DNA of 44,217 nucleotides from Blastopirellula sp. (GTDB lineage: Bacteria; Planctomycetota; Planctomycetia; Pirellulales; Pirellulaceae): positions 1-44,217 of the forward strand of contig NVWB01000031.1 of NCBI GenBank assembly GCA_002733575.1. The letters are read 5' to 3'. Below, in pieces: positions 1-8,722 of the stretch. Position numbers and translations under genes: made by a program. How positions within the stretch are numbered: position 1 is the stretch's first letter; the number at the start of each line of letters is the position of its first letter. Below the pieces are notes generated by a model. The model searched no databases and had not been told where the DNA came from. It saw only the letters and a list, made by a program, of their open reading frames with translations.

Positions 1-2
1 GT

Positions 3-485
3 TCGACCTTTACAATCGAGCTACCTGTTCGGCAAGCCGTATTAGTCCTCGATGGCCTGTTATTGCAACAAGGCAATGATAAATACGTCCTTCCATTCGA
101 GTCTATTGTCGAAGTGCTTGAGATAGGAGATGACGAAATCCATAGTTGCCAGGGTGATCCGATTGTCTCAATTCGAGGTGAAAATCATTCTGCCAAATCC
201 CTCTCTGAAGTCTTGGCAATTGAAGATACAGAGGATAAAGGGCAATCGAAAAAACCGAGTGCAGCCGTTTTGATTACCAGCAAGTCGGGAGAGACCTGTC
301 TGTTTGTTGACGAAATTCTGAGCAAAAGAAAAGTTGTGGTTAATAGCTTGCAGAATATCCTGCCAGGGTTAAATCGAGTCAGTGGAGTCGCACAATTGGG
401 CGGTGGAGAGCTGGCATTGGTGTTAAATGCTCAAGGCATCGTCCGCTCATTGACGGAAGACAGCCAACGTAATATCAGTTTGTAA
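3..485 (+). CDS. cheA: CheA-like chemotaxis histidine kinase, C-terminal part (CheW-like domain), cut by window start
   Basis: Only the last ~160 residues are visible; the frame is open from the window edge. The first residues (TFTIELPVRQAVLVLDGLL) match the end of a CheA-type ATPase domain (usually 'TF.l.LPLTLAi.dgLLv') running into a CheW-like regulatory domain ('YVLPFESIVEVLEI', then 'LFVDEILSKRKVVVNSL' and a Gly-rich 'GVAQLGGGELALVLN'). In the family this domain binds CheW and chemoreceptors, so the intact protein should be a cytoplasmic chemosensory kinase. The upstream ATPase, dimerisation and Hpt domains are outside the window. A TTG at 63 could be mistaken for a start, but homology continues upstream of it. 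The next gene is convergent. A CheW-only protein is the alternative, less likely given the ATPase-like first residues. Confidence 0.8.
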   Translation, partial: STFTIELPVRQAVLVLDGLLLQQGNDKYVLPFESIVEVLEIGDDEIHSCQGDPIVSIRGENHSAKSLSEVLAIEDTEDKGQSKKPSAAVLITSKSGETCLFVDEILSKRKVVVNSLQNILPGLNRVSGVAQLGGGELALVLNAQGIVRSLTEDSQRNISL

Positions 486-511
486 TTACGGCCAATTGCT
501 GGTGGTGATTT

Positions 512-2536
512 TCAAGAATCATAAGGACGAGGGAGCAGCGTGTCAGTCAGGGGTAACTCAACGTAAATGCGAGTTCCTTTGCCTAGTGTACTTTCGATGG
601 ACGAAAGGCCTTCGAGCAATCGAGCTCTTTCTTTGATTCCCTCTAATCCGTACCGGCGTTTTTTTACCACAGCGGGATCAAACCCTGTTCCTTGGTCGAT
701 AATCTCGATCGCGATCATCGATTCCTGTTGTAGAAGCTTCACTTGAGCCGACTTTGATTCGCTGTGTTGGCTCACATTGTTCAAGCTTTCCTGAACAATG
801 CGATAGATGGCCATTTCCAACGTGGGTGCAATTCGATGGAACGAGATATTGTGCTCAAAAGCTATCTGTACAGGGCTGGTGTAGCTCATTTCTTCAACAA
901 GATTATCGATTGCTGCAACGACACCTGCCTCTTCTAACACGGGCGGGCGAAGGCCGTCGATAATCAAACGAGCTTCGGAAATGCAAGTTCGTAGTAAACG
1001 AGTTCCTTTTTCAAGATCCTCGATTCCCTCCATGTCGCCTTCACTGCATTGCCTGAGACCTGACTCGGCAAACATTAGCGAACCGCTCATGTCTTGCACG
1101 ATGCCATCATGAATTTCGTAAGCGATGAGCTGACGATCACGATCATTCAATTCCAACAACCGGCTAAGCAGTTTTCGCTCTTGCTCCAGCTTTTGTTCAC
1201 TTTCTTTTCGCTCGGTGATATCTAAGAAACAACTCAGCAGAGCATCTTCATTTTGATAACGTATTTTTTGTACATACACGGCAACCCAAAACAAGCTGTG
1301 ATCACCCCGGTAGAACTGTACTTCGGTGCCTTGGATTTTACCAGAGACTTTTAACTGGTCGAGTAATCTTTCTCGATCCGAAAGATCATGGTAATAATTA
1401 GGACTAATAATAGATTGAATTTCTTCCGGCTGAAAACGAAAGACTTCAATGAAGGAGTCATTGCCATACGCCATTTTGCCATCCGATAATTGGGTAATGA
1501 CAATCGGCACAGGGCTCGCTTCGGCGATCACACGAAATCGTTCTTCACTTTCACGTAATGCTTGCTCGACTTCAATTCGGCGTTTTAAATCGACCTTCAA
1601 CTTCAAGTTGGCTTCCTCTAACTCCAGGGTACGCTCTTGCACAGTGATTTCAAGAGAGTCGCGTTGCTGAATGATTTCCAGATTGGCTTCCTCTAGTTCT
1701 TGATCATTTTGTTTGCGCTGACTAATGTCGAGCGAAAATCCAATGCTGCCAATAATCGTTCCTTGTTCATCTCGCAGCGGTTCTATTCTAGTTTCAAAAA
1801 ACACGCCTTGATACTTGGATTCATACGTGGCCGATTCCCCTTGAAGTGCTTTTTGTGTGGCGAGTATGGCAGGATGGATTTCGTTTTCCGCTCCAACAGC
1901 TTCGGCTAATGTCCGACCTACGAGTTGCCCCGGTTTTAGATTCAAGCTTTCTAGTCCTGCCCCTTCTGAAGTAGTAATCACCATATCGAGATCGGTAGTC
2001 CACAGCACCGCAGGAACCTGGTTCACCATCACCTTCAAACGAGCTTCACTCGCGTGTAATGCTTTTTCTTGTTTCTTTCTGGCGTCTACATTCTGTGTCA
2101 CACCAATCGCATGCTTGATTTTTCCATCTTCTATTTGAGGCGCAATGGTCGACTCATACCAACTGCCAGTAAGTACTTCTTTAGCTTCATAGGTGACCGT
2201 TTCTCCTGATTCAAACACCTTGTTTAATAATTGCTTGACATAGGGCCAGTCATCGGGGTGGGTCATCTCAGAAAAAGGTTTTCCGATGGTTTCTTCCATC
2301 GTGTAATTCACACCTACTTTATTAAGATTCACTAGGCGGAATTCGTGATCAATCTTATAGATGAACCCAGGCGCGTGTTCCGCGATCTCTCGCCACTTCG
2401 AGGCCAGTAGCTCAGACTCTCTTAATTGCCGACTCAGCTTCTCGACCTGCTCACGTAGCAGCTCGGTTTCTGTTGGTTGCTCGATATTGGGTGAATTCAG
2501 CATCTGGTATGAACCCTGCGTGTTCTTTAAAGACAT
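512..2536 (-). CDS. PAS-domain sensor histidine kinase, NarL/DegS-type (HisKA_3)
   Basis: This is a soluble-looking 674-residue kinase with no membrane segment. Three PAS/PAC units are visible at about residues 45-155, 165-275 and 330-445, with a heptad-rich linker at 275-325 ('LEEANLEIIQQRDSLE...'). The transmitter begins near 460. The phosphoacceptor lies in 'YEIHDGIVQD' (His476), the HisKA_3 signature; an N-box 'LNNVSQHS' is at 585-592 and a G-box 'DQGTGFD' at 614-620, followed by 'YGLEGIKERARLLEG'. Such kinases normally phosphorylate a NarL/FixJ-type response regulator, but none lies in the window. A second ATG at residue 12 (position 2503) has a better-spaced AGGG upstream and could be the true start. 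The signal sensed is unknown; PAS domains suggest a small-molecule or redox input. Confidence 0.87.
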   Translation of the reverse strand: MSLKNTQGSYQMLNSPNIEQPTETELLREQVEKLSRQLRESELLASKWREIAEHAPGFIYKIDHEFRLVNLNKVGVNYTMEETIGKPFSEMTHPDDWPYVKQLLNKVFESGETVTYEAKEVLTGSWYESTIAPQIEDGKIKHAIGVTQNVDARKKQEKALHASEARLKVMVNQVPAVLWTTDLDMVITTSEGAGLESLNLKPGQLVGRTLAEAVGAENEIHPAILATQKALQGESATYESKYQGVFFETRIEPLRDEQGTIIGSIGFSLDISQRKQNDQELEEANLEIIQQRDSLEITVQERTLELEEANLKLKVDLKRRIEVEQALRESEERFRVIAEASPVPIVITQLSDGKMAYGNDSFIEVFRFQPEEIQSIISPNYYHDLSDRERLLDQLKVSGKIQGTEVQFYRGDHSLFWVAVYVQKIRYQNEDALLSCFLDITERKESEQKLEQERKLLSRLLELNDRDRQLIAYEIHDGIVQDMSGSLMFAESGLRQCSEGDMEGIEDLEKGTRLLRTCISEARLIIDGLRPPVLEEAGVVAAIDNLVEEMSYTSPVQIAFEHNISFHRIAPTLEMAIYRIVQESLNNVSQHSESKSAQVKLLQQESMIAIEIIDQGTGFDPAVVKKRRYGLEGIKERARLLEGLSSIESTLGKGTRIYVELPLTDTLLPRPYDS

Positions 2537-2586
2537 AGCCTAGTACTAGTCTATAAGCTGAGAAGTATTTCTCCAATCGAAGAACT

Positions 2587-2624
2587 AAAAAAGGCTGACA
2601 ATAATTTAGATATTGCCAGCCTTT
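2587..2624 (-). terminator. Rho-independent terminator of xylA
   Basis: Read on the minus strand, a 13-bp stem (AAAGGCTGGCAAT / ATTGTCAGCCTTT, one G-T pair) with a short loop runs into a run of six T. It sits about 45 bases after the xylA stop codon and before the kinase gene, so the two are probably separate transcripts. Confidence 0.8.
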
Positions 2625-2668
2625 GAGTTGCGTGATCCCGCAATTCAGCGGAATTTTGAAGCGAACTG

Positions 2669-3979
2669 CTACATATACCGGTTCAACAGATTTTCTAGCA
2701 TCTCTTGTCGACCGCTGCTGTTTTGGGTGATTTCCCCTTTTTCCTGCATGTAAGCATCCAGCGTTTCAAAGGTGTGCTTGCCGGCTTCGATATCGGCGCC
2801 AACTCCGCGGTCCCAGCTAGAATATCGTTCTTTCACGAATTGATCAAACTCGCCTTCGGCCCGAATAGCAGCAGCGATTTTCAGCCCTTTGGCAAAGGCA
2901 TCCATTCCGCCAATGTGTGCGTAGAACAGGTCCATCGGCTCAAAGCTTTCGCGTCGTACTTTCGCATCAAAGTTGACGCCACCAATACTTAGCCCGCCAT
3001 ACTTCAAGATCGTCAGCATCACTTCGGTCGTCAGGTAATAGTTGGTCGGGAACTGATCGGTGTCCCAGCCTAACAGCAAGTCACCGGTGTTGGCGTCAAT
3101 CGAACCGAGTACCCCGTTCATGCCCGCGTATTCCAGTTCATGCTGCATGCTGTGTGAAGCCAACGTAGCGTGATTGGTTTCTAGATTCAGTTTGAAATGA
3201 TCCATCAAATCATACTTACGCAAGAAAGCCACACAGTTGGCCGCATCAAAGTCATATTGATGTTTGGTCGGCTCTTTCGGTTTTGGCTCAATCAAAAATG
3301 GGCCAGTGAAGTCAATCTTCTTGGCATAATCGACCGCCATGTGGAAGAACTTGGCCAAGTGGTCCAGTTCACGATTCATATCGGTGTTCAGCAGGTTTTG
3401 ATAACCTTCTCGACCGCCCCAGAACACATAGTTCTCGCCACCCAGTTCTTTGGTCACTTCCAAACATTTTTTCACTTGAGACGCCGCGTAAGCAAACGCA
3501 TCAGCGTTACAACTGGTAGCGGCTCCGTGCATGTAGCGAGGATTGCTGAACATGTTGGCGGTGCCCCACAACAACTTGATTCCGGTTCGCTCTTGCTCTT
3601 CTTTCAGAGCGGCTACTACAGTATCAAAGTGTTTGTGTGTTTCCGTGAGGTTGGCACCTTCTGGCGAAACATCTCGGTCGTGAAACGCATAGAACGGAGC
3701 CCCTAGTTTTTCGATGAACTCAAACGCCACGCGAACTCGATTCACCGCGTTCTCGACTGATTCAGTTCCGTCGTCCCAAGGGCGAATGGCTGTGCCAGGG
3801 CCGAAAGGGTCGGCGCCAGTTCCACGAAAAGTATGCCAATAGACCACACTAAAACGCATGTGCTCTTTCATGGTCTTGCCTTCAACCAGTTCGTTTTCAT
3901 CGTACCAACGAAATGCTAAAGGGTTTTTAGAATCGGGGCCTTCGTACTGAATCTTGCTTACTTCGGGAAATGCAGACAT
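2669..3979 (-). CDS. xylA: Xylose isomerase
   Basis: Interconverts D-xylose and D-xylulose in the cytoplasm, the first step of the isomerase route for xylose. The ~436-residue length matches the large (class II) xylose isomerases. Visible motifs are '[10 protein letters not shown]' (catalytic His100 and Asp103 from the chosen start), 'VFWGGREGY', '[16 protein letters not shown]' with metal-binding Glu and Lys, '[11 protein letters not shown]' and '[20 protein letters not shown]'. I chose the ATG at 3979 ([14 protein letters not shown]); the eight residues before it do not fit the family. No xylulokinase or sugar transporter is adjacent, but a sulfatase lies just upstream on the same strand, so the gene may serve breakdown of sulfated, xylose-containing polysaccharide (inference). 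A terminator follows. Confidence 0.96.
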   Translation of the reverse strand: MSAFPEVSKIQYEGPDSKNPLAFRWYDENELVEGKTMKEHMRFSVVYWHTFRGTGADPFGPGTAIRPWDDGTESVENAVNRVRVAFEFIEKLGAPFYAFHDRDVSPEGANLTETHKHFDTVVAALKEEQERTGIKLLWGTANMFSNPRYMHGAATSCNADAFAYAASQVKKCLEVTKELGGENYVFWGGREGYQNLLNTDMNRELDHLAKFFHMAVDYAKKIDFTGPFLIEPKPKEPTKHQYDFDAANCVAFLRKYDLMDHFKLNLETNHATLASHSMQHELEYAGMNGVLGSIDANTGDLLLGWDTDQFPTNYYLTTEVMLTILKYGGLSIGGVNFDAKVRRESFEPMDLFYAHIGGMDAFAKGLKIAAAIRAEGEFDQFVKERYSSWDRGVGADIEAGKHTFETLDAYMQEKGEITQNSSGRQEMLENLLNRYM

Positions 3980-4059
3980 GTTTCTTTTTATCTCGGGTAT
4001 CAATGAAGTTTGGGTAAATGATGAAAATCACAAAGCACAAGCGTGCCAGTGATAGACTG

Positions 4060-5481
4060 TTATAGTTCAAGTTGTGATGGCGGAAAGACCATCTTGTCTT
4101 GATGTTGCTTTACTTCCGCCAAAATTTGCTTGATCACTTCAGGGTGATCTTTGGCAATGTCATATTTTTCGCTGGGATCATGTTCCAAATGATACAGGAT
4201 TGGCGACTCGTGTACTTCCGGTTCTTTTTGACCGTAGGAAGCCTGAGTCATCAAGTGCATCTTCCAAGGACCACTTCGTACGGCCATTAGTTTATAGCCG
4301 CGATAGTAAAACAAGGTCTTCCGCGAACTCTTGCCGGTGCCTTTGAGAACTGGCGTCAAGTCATGGCTGTCAAAGATTCGATCTTGCGGCAGATCAATGT
4401 TCGCCAGTTTATGAATCGTAGCGAAGATGTCCATCGTGCTGCCAACATCGGTTGCAACCGAAGCCCCGGCAACTGTGCCAGGCCACCAAGCAATACTGGG
4501 TTCTCGCATACCACCTTCCCAGGTGCTCCCTTTGCCATCTCGTAACAAGCCAGCGGAACCCCCTTGTTGATTGAATGTGAGCCAAGGCCCGTTATCGCTG
4601 GTGAAGAAAACGAGTGTGTTTTTATCTAGTTTGGTGTCGCGTAGTTTTTGCAGAACTTGACCTACACTCCAATCGATTTCTTCGATCACATCGCCATATA
4701 AACCGCGTTGGCTTTTGCCCACAAAATCGGGCGAACGGAACAGTGGCACATGCGGCATCGAATGGGGCAAGTACAGGAAGAAAGGTTTCTTTTGATTCTC
4801 ATCAATGAACCGAATTGCTTCTTCGGTGTATCGCTTCGTGATGGTGGTTTGATCGGCCGGTTGTTCGATGATCTCTTCGTTGCGGATCAGCGGAACATTC
4901 CAGTATTTGACTTTCGGATCCCAAAACGATTCTCGACCCCTGGGTGCATCGTTCACGCGATCCATGTCGTTGGAGTAAGGAATTCCAAAGTAATAATCGA
5001 AGCCGTTGTTGACTGGTAAGAATTGTTTGTGATGCCCGAGATGCCATTTTCCGATGCAGGCGGTCGCGTACCCTTTTTCTTTTAAGGCTTCGGCAATCGT
5101 GATTTCTTTTGCAGGGATACCGCCGTTTGAGTTCGGAAACAACACTCTGCGTTTATTGCTACACATCCCGGTGCGGCAAGGTAATCGACCTGTCATCAAC
5201 GCCGCACGGCTAGGCGTACAAACAGGAGCCGCCGCATAAAACTGCGTCAGCTTCATGCCTTCGTTGGCCATGCGGTCTAAGTTCGGGGTTTTGATCGTTG
5301 GATGACCAAAACAGCCGAGATCTCCATAGCCGAGATCGTCACAGAAAATGATCACAAAGTTGGGCGTTTGCTTTTCAGCGGACTTTGTCTCAGCAGCCAA
5401 TACTTGTCCAGCGAAAAACAAGCCGCAAGCGGCAATGGCAAAAGTAGTATAAAATTGCGATTTCATCTTATGATTTTTCAT
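4060..5481 (-). CDS. Secreted type-I sulfatase (CTPSR active site)
   Basis: Hydrolyses a sulfate ester; substrate unknown, probably an algal or other marine polysaccharide given the phylum. An N-terminal signal peptide ends near 'GQVLAAETKS'. 'FVIIFCDDLGYGD' supplies the first two metal-binding aspartates. 'CTPSRAALMTGR' is the canonical C-x-P-S-R signature whose cysteine (Cys88) becomes formylglycine. 'GKWHLGH', 'YLPHSMPHVPL' and 'TSDNGPW' carry further conserved active-site residues. Length ~473 is normal. The start is uncertain among GTG 5514, ATG 5481 and ATG 5466; I took 5481 because it gives a conventional basic signal-peptide head. The gene is upstream of xylA on the same strand with an ~80-base gap, so co-transcription is possible. 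Confidence 0.93.
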   Translation of the reverse strand: MKNHKMKSQFYTTFAIAACGLFFAGQVLAAETKSAEKQTPNFVIIFCDDLGYGDLGCFGHPTIKTPNLDRMANEGMKLTQFYAAAPVCTPSRAALMTGRLPCRTGMCSNKRRVLFPNSNGGIPAKEITIAEALKEKGYATACIGKWHLGHHKQFLPVNNGFDYYFGIPYSNDMDRVNDAPRGRESFWDPKVKYWNVPLIRNEEIIEQPADQTTITKRYTEEAIRFIDENQKKPFFLYLPHSMPHVPLFRSPDFVGKSQRGLYGDVIEEIDWSVGQVLQKLRDTKLDKNTLVFFTSDNGPWLTFNQQGGSAGLLRDGKGSTWEGGMREPSIAWWPGTVAGASVATDVGSTMDIFATIHKLANIDLPQDRIFDSHDLTPVLKGTGKSSRKTLFYYRGYKLMAVRSGPWKMHLMTQASYGQKEPEVHESPILYHLEHDPSEKYDIAKDHPEVIKQILAEVKQHQDKMVFPPSQLEL

Positions 5482-5594
5482 AATGAAACTTGCTTCAAGT
5501 GGTGAGTAATTCACATTCCCTCTAGGGAATCACTTACAGACAGAACAGTATGATAAAGGGTAAATGGCTGCCATACAACCAAGTGACCATCAGA

Positions 5595-6443
5595 TTAATG
5601 GCCTGAAGATTGACAGTTTTTCGAGGACGAGAACTTTTTTAGAACCCAGTCTCCCCAAGCAGGCGATAATTGTGCAATCGCAAACAAAATTTTCGCCTTA
5701 CTAGGGCGTACGAGTTCACTTTTTCGCTTTTCACAAGCCGTGAGAATATCTGCGGCCAACTTTTCAGGGCAGAGTGTCTTTATCTTCACTCCAGCGCCTG
5801 GCTTCCGTATCTCCGCAGGCAATTCAGCAGCTTGGTCATTGTAACGGCTGCCTGAATCACTACGCGTTATTGGCCCTGGGCAAACCAACATCACATGAAT
5901 GCCATCTTCGGCCAGCTCTAATCGCAATTGATGCGTCAGGCCCGCCACTGCAAATTTGGTCGTAGCATAAGGGCCAATAAACTTCGATGCACTTTTGGAA
6001 GCCAGCGAACCGATGTTCACCAGATGCCCTTTTGATTTTCGCAATAACGGAATCGCGGCCTGCGAGCATCGTACCACGGCCATCACATTCAATTCGATCA
6101 TCTTGGCAAAGTCATCGAGCGAAGTCTCTTCAATGCGGCCTCTGGCAGAGAGCCCCGCGTTATTCACCAGCAGATCAAGTCGGCCATGTTTTTCTGAAAC
6201 GAACGCGAATAGCTTGGTTACATCTTCGGTCGATGTCACATCGGCGGCAAAGTAATCTGCCGTGCCTTTGTTCGAGGAGTCACTGTCTGAATTCAGTGAA
6301 TCACACACCGCTTCCAGCTTGTCTTCGTCGCGTGCCACCAACACTACGGTAGCCCCTTGGCGAACCAACTGAGTTGCCAACACCAGACCAAAGCCTGACG
6401 AAGCACCCGTCACAATCGCGATTTTATCGTTCCAATAACTCAT
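5595..6443 (-). CDS. Short-chain dehydrogenase/reductase (classical SDR)
   Basis: A cytoplasmic NAD(P)-dependent oxidoreductase of 282 residues. The cofactor motif TGASSGFG is at 12-19, NNAG at 94-97, and the catalytic Ser146 ('NIGSLASKSAS'), Tyr159 and Lys163 ('YATTK') are all present. Arginine in 'VLVARDEDKLE' after the second strand suggests NADP preference, by analogy. The C-terminal extension ('ILFAIAQLSPAWGDWVLKKF') resembles the amphipathic tail of membrane-associated SDRs of the DHRS7/short-chain type. AGGA lies just ahead of the ATG. The substrate cannot be read from sequence, and the neighbours (sulfatase, pyruvate kinase) do not define a pathway. Confidence 0.93.
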   Translation of the reverse strand: MSYWNDKIAIVTGASSGFGLVLATQLVRQGATVVLVARDEDKLEAVCDSLNSDSDSSNKGTADYFAADVTSTEDVTKLFAFVSEKHGRLDLLVNNAGLSARGRIEETSLDDFAKMIELNVMAVVRCSQAAIPLLRKSKGHLVNIGSLASKSASKFIGPYATTKFAVAGLTHQLRLELAEDGIHVMLVCPGPITRSDSGSRYNDQAAELPAEIRKPGAGVKIKTLCPEKLAADILTACEKRKSELVRPSKAKILFAIAQLSPAWGDWVLKKFSSSKNCQSSGH

Positions 6444-6909
6444 TTTTTCCTGATAACTAAGGTGTTTGATAGATGTTGAGTCTAACCCATCTGGCGTGAA
6501 ACAGAAGCCACAAACAAGAGTGCAAGCTCGAAATAATTCGGTTTCTACCCGCCTAGAATGAACATTTTGCGAACTATTCGTAGCATTTTGATCTTCTGGC
6601 AGGAACTTCAGGTTTCCGAAGGATTACGCCTAGTGAAGAATTTAGGCTAAGTCCCTCCGATTTAATCGTTCTTAGGCAATGTGAGACTGCCCCCCCTCAA
6701 ACCACAAACGAAGAAACCGGAAAGCCCCTAATGCCGTTGAAAACTAGTTTTCGGTTCACATAAACCAGCGAGTCTAGGGTGTCTATGAAATGCGAAGTCT
6801 CTCCGATTGAATGATCACAAACGAAACCGCCCTATCGATATTTTTACTACGATGAATTAAAATTGAGTTAGTAAAAACAAATGATAGAAACCCAGGAGTA
6901 GCATTTCGT
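6444..6909. other. Intergenic region between divergent SDR and pyruvate kinase genes
   Basis: 466 bases that should hold the promoters of both divergent genes. I see no convincing ORF, RNA gene or strong hairpin. An AGGAG at 6895-6899 precedes the pyk ATG at a slightly long 10-base spacing. Confidence 0.5.
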
Positions 6910-8367
6910 ATGTCAGCAGCTCGCTTATTTCCCAATCGTGCCCGTACTAAAATTGTCGCCACTGTCGGTCCTGCTTGCAGTAGCCCTGAGATGCTTGAAG
7001 AATTGGTTCTTGCCGGCGTCGATGTCTTTCGCCTAAACCTGGCCCACGGCGATCTTAAAAGTCATAGCGAAGTGGTCCGCAACATTCGCGAGATTAGTGC
7101 CAAGCTCGAACGCCCTGTTGCTGCCCTGGCTGATCTCTCTGGCCCCAAAATTCGTCTTGGCATATTACAACAAGACCCTATGCCTTGCGAAGAAGGAAAA
7201 CTGTTCCGCTTTGTCCGAGGCAAAACGTCTGACCAACCGACTGACTTAACCACCAATTATGCACCGCTGATCGATGAACTAACGGTCGGCAATGATGTGA
7301 TGTTGGCCGATGGAACTGTGGAGATGGTCGTTACCGAAAAGACCGACGACTACGTTGTCTGCAAAGTGATAGGTGCCGGGGTCATTCGGAGTAAGCAAGG
7401 AATCAACCTGCCTGACGCCGAACTGAGCGTCGAGACGATCACTCCGCAAGACAAAGAACACATTGTTTGGGCTGCAGAAAACGACTTAGACTACGTCAGC
7501 CTTAGCTTTGTGCGTTGTGCGGATGATATACGTCAGTTGAAAGATCTGCTGCTGACTAACGAATCACGTGCATTCGTGATTGCCAAAATTGAAAAGCGGG
7601 AAGCACTCGAAAACCTAGAAGAAATCGTTTCGGTTTCTAATGGAGTCATGGTGGCCCGAGGTGATCTTGGAGTCGAAATCGATGTGGCCGATGTCGCTTC
7701 TGCACAAAAAATGATCGTATCGACCTGTTCACGCATTGGCCGCCCGGTGATTGTGGCGACCCAAATGCTTGACAGCATGACGACCAAGACTCGCCCAACC
7801 CGTGCCGAAGCAACCGATGTGGCCAACGCCATTTTAGATGGTGCTGATGCCTGTATGCTCTCTGGCGAAACCGCAGTGGGCGATCACCCGATTGCAGTAG
7901 TTCAAATGATGAACCGCATTATGCTCTCGACTGAAAAGATGTTGTTCAGTTCACGTTACCGTATTGAGTTCAATCCTGAAGAGGCACTAGTCGACCCGGT
8001 CACACAAGCCGTGATGTACGGGGCATCGCAAACGGCCAAACTGTTAGGCGCTAAATTGATGGTCACCGCCACTCGCACCGGCGGAACCGCATTGACCAAA
8101 GCCAAGTTGCGAGACGAAACGCCCACCATCGGCGTCAGCGACTCACCGGCCGCACTTCGCCGGATGTGTTTATACTGGGGCGTGATTCCCATCAGCGGAG
8201 CCCCGGTTCACAACGGCATCCAACTTCGCCGGTTCATTGACAACTGGGGAATCGAAACCGGCTATCTCGAAGTAGACGACCGCATCGTCTTTGTCACCGG
8301 CGGCGGCATCATGCAAGCCGCCGAGTACATGGTGGTAGTGCATAAGGTAGAGAAGCCGCAAGAGTAG
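6910..8367 (+). CDS. pyk: Pyruvate kinase
   Basis: Catalyses the last step of glycolysis, phosphoenolpyruvate plus ADP to pyruvate plus ATP. The protein is 485 residues. 'RTKIVATVGPACSSPEML' opens the barrel, 'ALADLSGPKIRLG' is the nucleotide/PEP site, 'FVIAKIEKREALENLEEI' carries the catalytic lysine, and 'GVMVARGDLGVEI', 'VATQMLDSM' and 'RPTRAEATDVANAILDGADACMLSGETAVG' are the metal-binding and signature motifs. The C-terminal domain from ~350 is complete. 'RLNLAHGD' replaces the usual 'RLNFSHG'. The ATG is supported by AGGAG upstream. Single gene; a large palindrome follows the stop. Confidence 0.97.
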   Translation: MSAARLFPNRARTKIVATVGPACSSPEMLEELVLAGVDVFRLNLAHGDLKSHSEVVRNIREISAKLERPVAALADLSGPKIRLGILQQDPMPCEEGKLFRFVRGKTSDQPTDLTTNYAPLIDELTVGNDVMLADGTVEMVVTEKTDDYVVCKVIGAGVIRSKQGINLPDAELSVETITPQDKEHIVWAAENDLDYVSLSFVRCADDIRQLKDLLLTNESRAFVIAKIEKREALENLEEIVSVSNGVMVARGDLGVEIDVADVASAQKMIVSTCSRIGRPVIVATQMLDSMTTKTRPTRAEATDVANAILDGADACMLSGETAVGDHPIAVVQMMNRIMLSTEKMLFSSRYRIEFNPEEALVDPVTQAVMYGASQTAKLLGAKLMVTATRTGGTALTKAKLRDETPTIGVSDSPAALRRMCLYWGVIPISGAPVHNGIQLRRFIDNWGIETGYLEVDDRIVFVTGGGIMQAAEYMVVVHKVEKPQE

Positions 8368-8389
8368 CTTTTCCATGATTTAGGGTTGC

Positions 8390-8460
8390 GTAGGTCAGTG
8401 CTGTGCCTGACGAGAAGCGATCTCGGTTCTCAATCTCCGTCAGGCGGAGCACTGACCTAC
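8390..8460. repeat. Large two-tier palindrome after pyk (REP-like, possible terminator)
   Basis: Outer arms GTAGGTCAGTGCT (8390-8402) and AGCACTGACCTAC (8448-8460) are perfectly complementary over 13 bp. Inside them GCCTGACG (8405-8412) pairs with CGTCAGGC (8438-8445). There is no T-run on the pyk side, so it looks more like a dispersed palindromic repeat than a classical terminator, though it could still end or protect the transcript. A related sequence follows at about 8488-8523 ('CGTCAGAGACGAGCTCTCTG'). Confidence 0.8.
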
Positions 8461-8722
8461 CGATGCAGCACAACCATACCCTCTTGCTGAGTTCGTCAGA
8501 GACGAGCTCTCTGATCTACCGGTAGTCATGGTATCTGCTCAATCTTCTGATCGACTCTCGTAGACCCCTACAAGAATGTTCTTATTTCTTATTTTTTGGT
8601 GTGCTGCATGTGTTCAATGTGGTAGACTTGGAAATGCTCTAGTCATTACGAGGTGGGCGAGATGGCCTTGCATTATCAACTTTGAATCTATTTGTTCAGT
8701 TTATTTCATTAAAGGGGAAACG

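Noticed and set aside
3197..3706. 169-codon plus-strand frame opposite xylA
   Set aside because: Antisense of the xylose isomerase core.
8576..8722. Longer N-terminus of the second sulfatase
   Set aside because: The first 49 codons would precede an intact signal peptide; the ATG at 8723 has its own ribosome-binding site.
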